A stretch of DNA of 64,000 bases, taken from contig JAFZIK010000046.1 in assembly GCA_017554405.1 (NCBI GenBank), forward strand, positions 1-64,000, in the 5' to 3' direction. A program made the translations under genes and the position numbers. The stretch is from Clostridia bacterium (GTDB lineage Bacteria > Bacillota > Clostridia > Oscillospirales > Acutalibacteraceae). Below, one piece after another: positions 42,679-51,845 of this stretch. The first letter of the stretch is position 1. Each line of letters starts with the position of its first letter. Below the pieces are notes generated by a model. It saw nothing but the letters and a program-made list of their open reading frames with translations, was not told where the DNA came from and ran no database searches.

Positions 42679-43605
42679 ATGCGTATAGTTTTTATGGGAA
42701 CACCTGAATATGCGGTTCATTCGCTTGCGGCTATTGCTGCCGCCGGGCATACTGTTTCAGCGGTCTTCTGCCAACCCGATAAACCCGTTGGCAGAAAGCA
42801 GATCCTTACGCCGCCGCCAACAAAAGTATATGCAAACGATAACGGCATTCCCGTATACCAACCGGCTACACTGCGAAACGGCGAAGCGCTTGATATACTA
42901 AAGCGCATTTCACCCGATATTATCGTGGTTGTCGCTTACGGTAAAATACTGCCGCCCGAGATTTTAAACCTGCCGCGTTACGGTGCGATAAACGGGCACG
43001 CCTCGCTTTTACCCAAGCTTCGCGGCGCCTCGCCTATACAGTGGGCGATCGTTACCGGCGAAACCGTAACCGGCGTTACGGTTATGCAAATGGATGAGGG
43101 TATGGATACGGGCGATATTATCAATGCTCAAAAAGTAGGTATTTTACCTGACGAGACCGCCGGTGAACTTTTTGACAGACTGTCTCTTATTACAGCCGAT
43201 TTGCTTGTAGAAACGCTTAAAGCAATCCAAAACGGCACGGCAGTTTTTAAAAAGCAGGAAAGTTCTCTTGCCACATACGCGCCTATCATAACCAAGGATA
43301 TGGCTCATATCGATTTTTCCGCACCCGCCAAAACCGTAGTAAACCTTATTCGCGGTTTTAACCCCTGGCCGGTAGCCTACTGCTATATCGATGGCAAACG
43401 CTATAAGATTTTTACCGCAAGAATCGGCGATAACACTAAAGCTAAACCCGGAACCGTTATTGAAAACGGCAACAAACTTGTTATCGCCTGCGGCGAGGGA
43501 ACCGCTATAAACGTTTTAACGCTTCAACCCGAAGGCGGCAAAGCTATGCAAGCCGCACAGTTGCTTAAGGGCAATAAACTTAATCTCGGAACGGTCGTTG
43601 AGTAA
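42679..43605 (+). CDS. fmt: Methionyl-tRNA formyltransferase
   Basis: 308 aa. N-terminal formyltransferase domain with MGTPEYAVHSL, INGHASLLPKLRGASPIQWAI with the catalytic Asn/His region, and MDEGMDTGDI. The C-terminal tRNA-binding domain begins near RGFNPWPVAY. It formylates initiator Met-tRNA. AGAGGAAA precedes the ATG. Confidence 0.96.
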   Translation: MRIVFMGTPEYAVHSLAAIAAAGHTVSAVFCQPDKPVGRKQILTPPPTKVYANDNGIPVYQPATLRNGEALDILKRISPDIIVVVAYGKILPPEILNLPRYGAINGHASLLPKLRGASPIQWAIVTGETVTGVTVMQMDEGMDTGDIINAQKVGILPDETAGELFDRLSLITADLLVETLKAIQNGTAVFKKQESSLATYAPIITKDMAHIDFSAPAKTVVNLIRGFNPWPVAYCYIDGKRYKIFTARIGDNTKAKPGTVIENGNKLVIACGEGTAINVLTLQPEGGKAMQAAQLLKGNKLNLGTVVE

Positions 43606-43606
43606 A

Positions 43607-44878
43607 ATGATTGACAGAAGAAAAATCGCCCTGCTCGCGCTTTGCGATATTGAAAAGGATCTCAGCTACTCAAACCTTGTTCTTAGAGATCATTATTCAA
43701 AATTTAATGTTCCCGATACCGATAAGCCCTTTATTACAGCGCTTTTTTACGGTGTGTTAGACCGTATGATAACACTTGATTACGTTATTTCCGCATTTGT
43801 AAAAAAGCCGCTTAAAAGTATCGGTCCTATAACCTTATCGGCGCTGAGGCTTGCTATTTATCAGATATTGTTTATGGATAAGGTCCCCGAAAGCGCCGCT
43901 GTAAACGAATCGGTCCGCCTTGTTAAGAATTCCAAAGAAAGCTATAACTCCGGATTTGTCAACGCCGTGCTGCGCAATTATTTAAGGCAGGGCGTAACTG
44001 TTCCGGAGGATAATTCGGTCTCCTCGCTTAAATACCGATACTCCGTTCCTGAATGGATAATCGAAAGCCTGATAGGCGATTACGGTATTGAAAACGCGGT
44101 TAAAACTCTTGATTTTTTCCTTCGATCGCCTAAAACCGCACTTCGCGTGAACTCTACGCTGATATCCGACAGCGCGTTTGAGGAAGTCCTTCAAACCGCC
44201 GGCGTAAAATTCGAAACAACCGATCTGCCGCACGCCCTTTTGCTTGATTCGGGCGTTGACGTAACTTCGCTTCCCGGCTATAAAGAAGGTTACTTTCATA
44301 TTGAAGATCTGCCTTCGCAGTATGCGATCTCGGCACTCAATCCAATCCCCGGCGGAAGTATCCTTGATATGTGCGCGGCTCCCGGCGGCAAATCCTTTAC
44401 CGCCGCCCAATACGCGGGGAATGAGGCAAATGTGACATCTTGCGACTTTTACGAAAGCCGCGTTTCCCTTATCGAAAACGGCGCAAAACGTTTAAAACTC
44501 GGCAATATCAAATGTCTTCAAAAGGATTCCACCGTTTTTGATCCGACGCTCGGCAAATTTGATTACGTTATCTGTGACGTTCCGTGTTCCGGGCTCGGCG
44601 TTATCAGGCGCAAGCCGGAGATCAAATATAAAACCGATCTAAATTTATCGGCGCTTGCCGACGCACAACTCGCAATATTAAACAACGGCATACACTATCT
44701 TAATGTCGGCGGAAAACTAATTTATTCCACCTGCACGCTTCGCAAAGCTGAAAATGAGGATATTGTCCGTAGAATTCTTTGCGAAAGCAAGAATCTTGTT
44801 TTAGAAAGCGAAAAAACCTTTTTACCGCCAACAGACGGGACTGACGGATTTTACTATGCAATAATTGTCAAGAATTGA
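43607..44878 (+). CDS. rsmB: 16S rRNA (cytosine-5)-methyltransferase RsmB
   Basis: About 423 aa from the ATG at 43607; a TTG at 43598 overlapping fmt is the alternative. An N-terminal NusB-like domain (ALCDIEKDLSYSNLVLRDHY, AVNESVRLVKNS) joins a SAM methyltransferase with DMCAAPGGKSF, the general-base DVPCSGLG and the nucleophile region YSTCTL. It makes m5C967 (E. coli numbering) in 16S rRNA. The def-fmt-rsmB-rlmN order is typical. Confidence 0.95.
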   Translation: MIDRRKIALLALCDIEKDLSYSNLVLRDHYSKFNVPDTDKPFITALFYGVLDRMITLDYVISAFVKKPLKSIGPITLSALRLAIYQILFMDKVPESAAVNESVRLVKNSKESYNSGFVNAVLRNYLRQGVTVPEDNSVSSLKYRYSVPEWIIESLIGDYGIENAVKTLDFFLRSPKTALRVNSTLISDSAFEEVLQTAGVKFETTDLPHALLLDSGVDVTSLPGYKEGYFHIEDLPSQYAISALNPIPGGSILDMCAAPGGKSFTAAQYAGNEANVTSCDFYESRVSLIENGAKRLKLGNIKCLQKDSTVFDPTLGKFDYVICDVPCSGLGVIRRKPEIKYKTDLNLSALADAQLAILNNGIHYLNVGGKLIYSTCTLRKAENEDIVRRILCESKNLVLESEKTFLPPTDGTDGFYYAIIVKN

Positions 44879-44907
44879 TACTTAGTTATCGGTAGGTGAA
44901 TTGTTTA

Positions 44908-45960
44908 ATGATTGATATAAAATCATATGATCTCTCCGAATTAAAGGCGTTGATCGTAAATATCCACCAACCGGAATATAAGGCGCTTCAGATATTCAAA
45001 TGGCTTCAAAGAGGCGTTTCTTCCTTCGATGAAATGACAGATATTTCTAAAAACCTGCGCGAAGAATTAAAGAAAATAGCTCTGATTCGTTCGGCTAAGA
45101 TCAAGCAAAGGTTCACGTCGTCTTATGACGATACTACCAAATATCTATTTGAATTGTTTGACGGCGAATGCGTTGAATCGGTTTTAATGAAATACGAACA
45201 CGGTTATTCGATCTGCATTTCAACTCAGGTCGGCTGCAATATGGGTTGTAAGTTCTGCGCTTCCGGTCTTTTCGGAAAAACGCGAGATCTTACCGCGTCC
45301 GAAATGCTATCACAGATCACCTCGGCGCAAAACGACCGCGGGATACGGATCTCAAACGTTGTTATGATGGGAATGGGGGAGCCGCTCGATAACTTCCAAA
45401 GCTCGGCTCGGTTTTTAAAACTTGTGAGCGATGAAAACGGTCTTAATATCGGATTAAGGCATATTTCGCTTTCGACCTGCGGCATTGTGCCCGGCATTCG
45501 TAAGCTTGCGGAGCTTGATATGCCCATAACGCTTTCCGTTTCGCTTCATGCGCCTTTTGACGATATAAGGAGCAGTTTGATGCCTGTAAACAAAAAATGG
45601 AGTGTAAACGAGCTTTTGGCGGCCTGCAGGGAATATCAGGCGGTGACCACCCGCAGGATATCGTTTGAATACGCGTTGATATCGGGCGTTAACGATACCA
45701 TCGATTGCGCCGGGCAACTGGCAGAGATCACAAAAGGCATTATGTGCCATATAAATTTGATACCCGCTAATCCGGTTGCGGAAAATTCTTTTTCGAAGCC
45801 GGATAGCATAACAATCAATAAATTCAAGGATATTCTTGTTTCTCTCGGTCTGACCGTAACGGTCAGGCGAACCCTCGGTGCTGATATCGATGCATCCTGC
45901 GGTCAGTTGAGAAAAAGATACCGGGAGGTGTCATCAAGTGAAGCTATTCACAAGGGTTGA
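44908..45960 (+). CDS. rlmN: Dual-specificity rRNA/tRNA adenine C2-methyltransferase RlmN
   Basis: About 350 aa from the ATG at 44908, 8 nt after AGGTGA; the upstream GTG at 44896 lies within that site. The radical SAM motif is CNMGCKFC, with GMGEPLDN, LSTCGIVPGI and the C-terminal Cys in DIDASCGQL. It methylates A2503 of 23S rRNA and A37 of some tRNAs. The stop overlaps the phosphatase gene, whose GGGAGGTG lies in the last codons here. Confidence 0.95.
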   Translation: MIDIKSYDLSELKALIVNIHQPEYKALQIFKWLQRGVSSFDEMTDISKNLREELKKIALIRSAKIKQRFTSSYDDTTKYLFELFDGECVESVLMKYEHGYSICISTQVGCNMGCKFCASGLFGKTRDLTASEMLSQITSAQNDRGIRISNVVMMGMGEPLDNFQSSARFLKLVSDENGLNIGLRHISLSTCGIVPGIRKLAELDMPITLSVSLHAPFDDIRSSLMPVNKKWSVNELLAACREYQAVTTRRISFEYALISGVNDTIDCAGQLAEITKGIMCHINLIPANPVAENSFSKPDSITINKFKDILVSLGLTVTVRRTLGADIDASCGQLRKRYREVSSSEAIHKG

Positions 45961-46672
45961 TATCGGAAAGGTCCGTGCTTCCAATCAGGACGCCGCAAAT
46001 GCCTTTATGCTCAACGGCGACGAGGCGTTCGGAATCGTTTGTGACGGAATGGGCGGCGCAAAGGGCGGCGATATTGCGAGCAATACCGCGCTGAATATGA
46101 TAAGCGAATACGTTAAAAACTCATATTCGCCGTCAATGGATAACGAGAAGGTCGCTCAGCTTCTTAAAAACGCGCTGGCATCGGCGAATTTCGAGTTGTT
46201 CACAAGCTCACATCGCGATGAAACGCTTGAGGGTATGGGCACTACCGTTGTTGCCGCGCTTGCAAGAAAGGACCACGCCGTTATAATCCACGTCGGTGAT
46301 AGCCGCGCATATCTTGTGAACGAAACCATCACTCAGCTAACAAACGACCATTCGATAGTTCAATCCCTTATTGAGAGCGGAAAACTTACCTTAACAGAAG
46401 CAAAGAATTTTCCCGATAAAAACGTTATAACCCGAGCACTTGGCGTTGAAGAAAACGTTATTTCCGATTATTCGGTCGTTCCTTTTAAGGAAGACGACGC
46501 GTTGTTGCTCTGCACCGACGGTTTATCAAATTTTGTTGAACCGGCAGACGTATTAAACGTGTTTAATACCGAAAGTATCGAAAACGTTGCAGATTCACTT
46601 ATAGAACTTGCAAATTCAGGCGGAGGCGGCGATAACATATCGGTTGTTATCATTACGCAGAAACGAGGATAG
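45938..46672 (+). CDS. prpC: PP2C-type Ser/Thr phosphatase (PrpC/Stp)
   Basis: 244 aa with a GTG start 7 nt after GGGAGGTG. Metal-binding motifs of the PPM family: NQDAANAF, VCDGMGGAKGGDIAS, VGDSRAYLV, LLCTDGLSNFV and GGGDNISVVII. It dephosphorylates targets of the adjacent kinase PrkC. It overlaps rlmN by 23 nt and ends 4 nt before prkC. Confidence 0.95.
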   Translation: MKLFTRVDIGKVRASNQDAANAFMLNGDEAFGIVCDGMGGAKGGDIASNTALNMISEYVKNSYSPSMDNEKVAQLLKNALASANFELFTSSHRDETLEGMGTTVVAALARKDHAVIIHVGDSRAYLVNETITQLTNDHSIVQSLIESGKLTLTEAKNFPDKNVITRALGVEENVISDYSVVPFKEDDALLLCTDGLSNFVEPADVLNVFNTESIENVADSLIELANSGGGGDNISVVIITQKRG

Positions 46673-46676
46673 TATT

Positions 46677-48788
46677 ATGGATAAGTATTTAGGCAAAAGA
46701 CTTGACGGTCGTTATGAGATCCAGGAAATTATCGGCGTAGGCGGTATGGCGGTCGTATACAAGGCATACGATAACGTTGAATGCAAAACCGTTGCCATAA
46801 AGATCCTTAAGGATGAGTTCCTTGAAAACGATGAGTTTTTAAGGCGCTTTAAAAACGAATCCAAAGCTATAGCAATGCTATCCCATCCTAACATTGTTCA
46901 GGTAAACGACGTTAGCTTCGGCGATCTGATCCAGTATATCGTTATGGAGTATATCGACGGCATTACGCTTAAGGAATACATTGAAACAAACGGAAGTCTT
47001 CGCTGGAACGATGCCGTGTATTTTGCAATGCAGATACTCCGCGCTCTTCAGCACGCCCACGATAAGGGGATAGTTCACCGTGACGTTAAGCCGCAGAATA
47101 TAATGGTGCTGGCAGACGGAACGATAAAAGTTGCCGACTTCGGCATAGCCCGCTTTGCCCGCAGCAATCAGCGCACCGTAACCGATATGGCGATAGGCTC
47201 AGTTCATTATATCAGCCCCGAACAGGCACGCGGCGAAAAGACTGACGAAAAATCGGATATTTACTCGGTTGGCGTTATTCTATACGAAATGCTGACCGGT
47301 AAGATGCCGTTTGACGCCGACAGCGCCGTATCGGTCGCTATAATGCAGCTTCAGCGCGATCCGCAGTTGCCGACCGAGATCAACCCTTCCATACCTAAAG
47401 GGCTAGAGCAGATCACTATAAAGGCAATGCAGAAAAGTCCCGAACGCAGATATCAGTCGGCGGCGGAAATGCTTTGTGACCTTGAGGAGATCAAAAAGGA
47501 TCCTGCGGCGACCTTTAACCATAACTATTACGTTGACAGTTCGCCAACCAAATTCGTTGATGAGCTTTCCTACGCTCCGGCTTCCGCATCACCTGATGCC
47601 GCCGACGATGACGCTGACGACGGTAAAGTTAAAAGCGCCGCTGGCGTTGGACCGATAGTTCCGATTCTTGCCGGAATTGCCGCCGCTTTTGTGCTGGCGC
47701 TTATTATTCTCGGCATTATCTTTTATCCGAAGATATTCGGCAAAACCGAAGATATAACAATGCCGAGTTTTATCGACAGGACCGTTGATGAAGTTAAAAG
47801 CGATCCCGAACTTTCAAAATTCAACGTTGTTTGGATAGAACAGCAAAACTCCGATTATGCCGATAAGGGCGCTTTCTATATTTTCAAGCAGGACCCCGCG
47901 CCCGGCGAATCGGTTAAAAACGGAGCAAAGCTTACGCTTTACTATAATACCGAAACGGGTCTTATTCAGGTTCCTAACGTTATCGGTCATAAAGAGGATA
48001 TCGCGAAAAACGAACTTGATAACCTCAAATGCCGTGTTGAGTATATATCGGAGGATCAGTGCCAGACCGATTGCAAGCCCTACTGTGTTGATCATACTGT
48101 TCCCGGTGCCGGAACATACGTATATGAAGGCGCCGAAATAGTGCTATTCGTTTTTTCCGATGATACCGCCGACTTTACAAGCGTTCCGAAAATTCTTTTG
48201 GGAATGAAATCCGATGACGCTGAAAGGGCAATCAGAAACGCCGGATTGGAACCAAAGATCGTAAACGTTGATATCCGCGCAAGCAGTAAAGATTCAGGAA
48301 AATTCATTGAAGATCCAAATGCTGATATCAAACAGTTTTCCGAGGATACTACGTCAAAGGGTTGTGTAATCGCGGTCGATCACGATTCTGAAGAAAAACT
48401 ACAGCGCGGCACGAAGGTTAAAATATTCGTAAGCACCGGAAATTACGGCTTTGATTATAAAGTTGATCTGCCGGATGACATTTATCCGAACGGTTCCTTA
48501 GTTCTTACTATCGACGGAAAAAGCAATTATCAAACCAGCATTTCATATGATATCGCCAAGAATAAATCCTATACTTTTGAAAACCTGACCGTTCCTGTTA
48601 CAATGAAGGAGGTTAAGTTACACGTTGATATACAAGTTGAAAAAGGCGAAGAAGGAAAGGTTATCTATAGCTACATTGATGCGACTGTCGACCCATATGA
48701 AAATAAGGTGATTGGAAAATCGATAACAAGTAATTATCCTAAATACGAAAAAGAAGAACAGGTGGAAACCGGTGAAGAAGACGGATAA
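46677..48788 (+). CDS. prkC: PASTA-domain Ser/Thr kinase (PrkC/StkP)
   Basis: 703 aa from the ATG at 46677; the longer frame starts inside prpC. Kinase domain about residues 10-270: GVGGMAVVYKA, catalytic HRDVKPQNIM, DFGIAR and SVHYISPEQARGE. An acidic linker and a membrane helix follow (about residues 325-347). Outside are three PASTA repeats (about 360-585) and a beta-rich C-terminal domain. Such kinases sense muropeptides or lipid II and control growth and germination. The second PASTA repeat carries an unusual Cx3Cx3C cluster (CQTDCKPYC). It overlaps rsgA by 17 nt. Confidence 0.94.
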   Translation: MDKYLGKRLDGRYEIQEIIGVGGMAVVYKAYDNVECKTVAIKILKDEFLENDEFLRRFKNESKAIAMLSHPNIVQVNDVSFGDLIQYIVMEYIDGITLKEYIETNGSLRWNDAVYFAMQILRALQHAHDKGIVHRDVKPQNIMVLADGTIKVADFGIARFARSNQRTVTDMAIGSVHYISPEQARGEKTDEKSDIYSVGVILYEMLTGKMPFDADSAVSVAIMQLQRDPQLPTEINPSIPKGLEQITIKAMQKSPERRYQSAAEMLCDLEEIKKDPAATFNHNYYVDSSPTKFVDELSYAPASASPDAADDDADDGKVKSAAGVGPIVPILAGIAAAFVLALIILGIIFYPKIFGKTEDITMPSFIDRTVDEVKSDPELSKFNVVWIEQQNSDYADKGAFYIFKQDPAPGESVKNGAKLTLYYNTETGLIQVPNVIGHKEDIAKNELDNLKCRVEYISEDQCQTDCKPYCVDHTVPGAGTYVYEGAEIVLFVFSDDTADFTSVPKILLGMKSDDAERAIRNAGLEPKIVNVDIRASSKDSGKFIEDPNADIKQFSEDTTSKGCVIAVDHDSEEKLQRGTKVKIFVSTGNYGFDYKVDLPDDIYPNGSLVLTIDGKSNYQTSISYDIAKNKSYTFENLTVPVTMKEVKLHVDIQVEKGEEGKVIYSYIDATVDPYENKVIGKSITSNYPKYEKEEQVETGEEDG

Positions 48789-49677
48789 TAACGCGATTTC
48801 CCTGATCGGAACGGTAGTTAAATCGCTTTCGGGGTTCTATTATCTTGATTACGGCGGCGCTGTATATGAAACGAAACCGAGGGGAAGTTTCCGCTTTGCG
48901 GAGATTTCCCCGATCGTGGGGGATAAGGTCCGTTTTTCGCCTATCGACGGCACCAAGGGCGTTATTGACGAGATACTGCCGCGCAGCAACTGCCTTAAAC
49001 GGCCTGCCGTTTCAAACGTTGATAAAATTATTATTGTATCCTCTTTTAAGAACCCGGCGCCGGATACATATCTTATAGACCGCCTGACGGCGATAGCCGA
49101 ATTCAACGGGATCAAACCGGTTATCGTTTTTAATAAATCCGATACCGGCGATTTTGCCGATTTTGAACGCATATATATAAATGCCGGCTTTAACACTTAC
49201 GTTGTTTCTGCGCTTGATAAAGCATCCCTCACCGGTCTTAAAAAAGAATTTGAAAACTGCATCTCGGTTATGGCGGGAAATACCGGGGTAGGTAAATCAA
49301 GTCTTTTGAACGCGCTGTTCGGAACGTTGAACCTCAAGACCGGCGAAGTAAGCAATGCGCTCGGGCGAGGCAGGCATACAACGCGCCATACCGAGTTATT
49401 AAAAAACGATGTTGGCGGTTATGTTATTGACACTCCCGGTTTTTCTTCGATAGATCAGCTTGAAAACCGGTTTGAATTCAAAAACAGTCTTCCCGATTGT
49501 TTTAAGGACTTCAGCCCTTATACCGACCTTTGCAGGTTTTCTGATTGCAGCCACATTTCAGAAAAGGGATGCGCCGTTTTAGAGGCGGTCAGTCTGGGCA
49601 AAATCGAAAAAACACGGCACCGGAGCTATACAATGCTCTATAACGAGTTAAAGGGTGCCAACAACTGGGAGAAGTAA
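48772..49677 (+). CDS. rsgA: Small-ribosomal-subunit maturation GTPase RsgA
   Basis: 301 aa with a GTG start inside the end of prkC. An OB-fold start (IGTVVKSLSGFYYLDYG) precedes a circularly permuted GTPase in the order G4 NKSD, G1 GNTGVGKSS, G3 DTPGFSS. A zinc site CRFSDCSHISEKGC follows. It promotes late 30S assembly. In B. subtilis rpe, thiN and then spoVM follow; here mntP follows and spoVM is elsewhere. Confidence 0.95.
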   Translation: MKKTDNNAISLIGTVVKSLSGFYYLDYGGAVYETKPRGSFRFAEISPIVGDKVRFSPIDGTKGVIDEILPRSNCLKRPAVSNVDKIIIVSSFKNPAPDTYLIDRLTAIAEFNGIKPVIVFNKSDTGDFADFERIYINAGFNTYVVSALDKASLTGLKKEFENCISVMAGNTGVGKSSLLNALFGTLNLKTGEVSNALGRGRHTTRHTELLKNDVGGYVIDTPGFSSIDQLENRFEFKNSLPDCFKDFSPYTDLCRFSDCSHISEKGCAVLEAVSLGKIEKTRHRSYTMLYNELKGANNWEK

Positions 49678-49695
49678 TTATTAAAAGGGGTAATA

Positions 49696-50271
49696 ATGAG
49701 TTTTCTAAGTATTATACTGATTGCCGTCGGTTTATCAATGGACGCCTTTGCCGTTTCGATCTGCAAGGGGCTTAAAATGCGCCAGATCGATTACGGCAAA
49801 ACGCTTTTGATTGGCACCTTTTTCGGCGGATTCCAGGCATTGATGCCTTTTATCGGTTGGCTGTTTGCCTACCGATTCAAGGAGCATATAGAAAGATTCG
49901 ACCACTGGGTCGCCTTTATATTGCTGGCGCTCATCGGTTGTAAAATGATATATGAATCCTTTCACTCTGAAAATGATGACGATTCAGATGACCTTAATAT
50001 TCGCGAGTTGTTCATTCTTGCCGTTGCAACAAGTATCGACGCACTGTTAGTGGGAATAGTTTTTGCCACAACGGACAATATCAATATTTTTTATTCGGTT
50101 TCAATAATCGGACTAATCACCTTTATTCTATCTGTGATCGGCGTGTTTATCGGCAATAAATTCGGTGCGGTTTACAAAAGCAAGGCCGAATTTGCCGGCG
50201 GTTTGATACTTATATTTATCGGCGTTAAAACTTTGCTTGAACATCTGAACGTTATCGGTAGCATATTATGA
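49696..50271 (+). CDS. mntP: Manganese efflux pump MntP
   Basis: 191 aa with six hydrophobic helices. The family repeats are GLSMDAFAVSICKGL near residue 13 and ATSIDALLVGI near 112, each with a conserved Asp in the membrane. It exports Mn2+. AAAGGGG precedes the ATG. No Mn riboswitch (yybP-ykoY type) is visible in the 18-nt gap from rsgA. The stop overlaps comEC by 4 nt. Confidence 0.92.
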   Translation: MSFLSIILIAVGLSMDAFAVSICKGLKMRQIDYGKTLLIGTFFGGFQALMPFIGWLFAYRFKEHIERFDHWVAFILLALIGCKMIYESFHSENDDDSDDLNIRELFILAVATSIDALLVGIVFATTDNINIFYSVSIIGLITFILSVIGVFIGNKFGAVYKSKAEFAGGLILIFIGVKTLLEHLNVIGSIL

Positions 50272-51845
50272 AAAGCCGCATAAAACGCGCCATAAAAATA
50301 TTATATGATATTTTCCCGGTGATGAACCGACCTTTGGCGCTTTGCGCCGCGGTATGCGCGCTTGCAGTTGTGTTTTTGTTTTACCACCGTGAGAATTCGC
50401 TGTCGCTGCTTATTCTGTTTGTGATAGTGGCGGCGGTCATATGCCGCTTTTATAAGAGTAAAAAACTTATAGTAGTCTCACTTATATTTTTAGCGATCTG
50501 CGCAAGCACTGTTAACGAGTTATATACGATTGGCGATCTTGAAAGTCTGGATGGACAAACGGTAAACGCCGACCTTATCGCCGTTGAAGATTCAAATTTT
50601 AACGGCGCGGGTAACTATCTTACCGTTTACTGTTATAATTCGGATACTATTCCAAAAAACACAAAACTTCAGATATATTACTATTTTTCAAAAGAAATAA
50701 AATGCGGTGAAAAATTCAATGCGGATTTTAAGATTTCAAAACTAAATGACGGACCTTTTAAGCTCTCGCATATAGGCGATTCAATCTACGTTGATTGCCG
50801 CCTGTTATCAATTAACAGCAATTATAAAGAGAGCGCGTTTTTCACCGCCATCGGTGAAATAAGGCAGTATTTCAATTATACACTTAAAAAACGTTTTTCG
50901 GGCGATATTTCACCTACCCTTCTTGCGCTCAACTGCGGAAACCGTGATTACCTCTCCGATGAATTCTACGATAAGGTCCGCGTTTGCGGGGTAAGCCACG
51001 TTATGGTCGTTTCCGGACTGCACCTTTCGATCATTCTCGGCTTGTTTTTCCGTTTTATTGAAAGGTTTATATACAGCCGCTCCCTAAAGGCGGGATTATC
51101 ACTTGCCGCCATTTTCTTTTTGTGCGCGCTTTTCGGCTTTACGCAGTCGATAATAAGAGCCGGCTGTATGTTTGTTTTCTCGGCGTTTTCTCCGCTTTTT
51201 ATGCGCAAAAACGATATGCTGAATTCACTTGGCGCCGCAATACTTATTATGATCTATTTTAATCCGTTTTGCGTTTTCAGCGTTGCATTTCTGCTTTCGG
51301 TTTCTTCCACCGTAGCCGTTGTATGGTTATCACCTTTTTATATTGAGCTTTTTATAACCAAGCTAAACATTAAAACCCGGATAGGGAAGGCGATAACGGA
51401 GATCCTTATAATATCGATTATGGCTCTGATATTTACCGCGCCGGTCTCCATGTGGGTTTTCGGCAAGACCTCGCTTGTAGCTCCGTTTGCGTTTTTACTT
51501 ATAACCTTTCCCGTTACCGTTGCGCTTATATTTAACTCAGCCGGTCTTGTTCTTGCGGCGCTTGGCGGGATAAGTTTTCTTTCGGTCCCGTTCTTTATAA
51601 TATCCGGGCTCTGCGCCAAATACATCAACTTCATAATAAACAATTTGGGCTTGCTTGATATGTTCTACGTTGATCTGGGTATTCCGGGTTTCGTTGGTGC
51701 GATATTCTTAATTTTCGCTCTTATCAGCACAATGTATTTTTATAAGTTTTATCAAAAGCTCAAAAAGCGGCAATACATCCTGGAGGTGAAACGATATGCC
51801 GGTAATCTACGAAAACCAACTGAAAAGCCAGTTGAATCAAGGTGA
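50268..51845 (+). CDS. comEC: ComEC/Rec2-type DNA-uptake channel lacking the metallo-hydrolase domain
   Basis: 525 aa. N-terminal hydrophobic helices, an extracellular OB-like domain (about residues 85-200), then the Competence domain with VSGLHLSIILGL and many membrane helices. The chain ends soon after the last helix (FYKFYQKLKKRQ), so the C-terminal beta-lactamase-like domain of full ComEC (usually over 700 aa) is missing. ComEC carries single-stranded DNA across the membrane during transformation. No comEA or comEB is upstream. The final 50 nt overlap holA. Confidence 0.85.
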   Translation: MKSRIKRAIKILYDIFPVMNRPLALCAAVCALAVVFLFYHRENSLSLLILFVIVAAVICRFYKSKKLIVVSLIFLAICASTVNELYTIGDLESLDGQTVNADLIAVEDSNFNGAGNYLTVYCYNSDTIPKNTKLQIYYYFSKEIKCGEKFNADFKISKLNDGPFKLSHIGDSIYVDCRLLSINSNYKESAFFTAIGEIRQYFNYTLKKRFSGDISPTLLALNCGNRDYLSDEFYDKVRVCGVSHVMVVSGLHLSIILGLFFRFIERFIYSRSLKAGLSLAAIFFLCALFGFTQSIIRAGCMFVFSAFSPLFMRKNDMLNSLGAAILIMIYFNPFCVFSVAFLLSVSSTVAVVWLSPFYIELFITKLNIKTRIGKAITEILIISIMALIFTAPVSMWVFGKTSLVAPFAFLLITFPVTVALIFNSAGLVLAALGGISFLSVPFFIISGLCAKYINFIINNLGLLDMFYVDLGIPGFVGAIFLIFALISTMYFYKFYQKLKKRQYILEVKRYAGNLRKPTEKPVESR

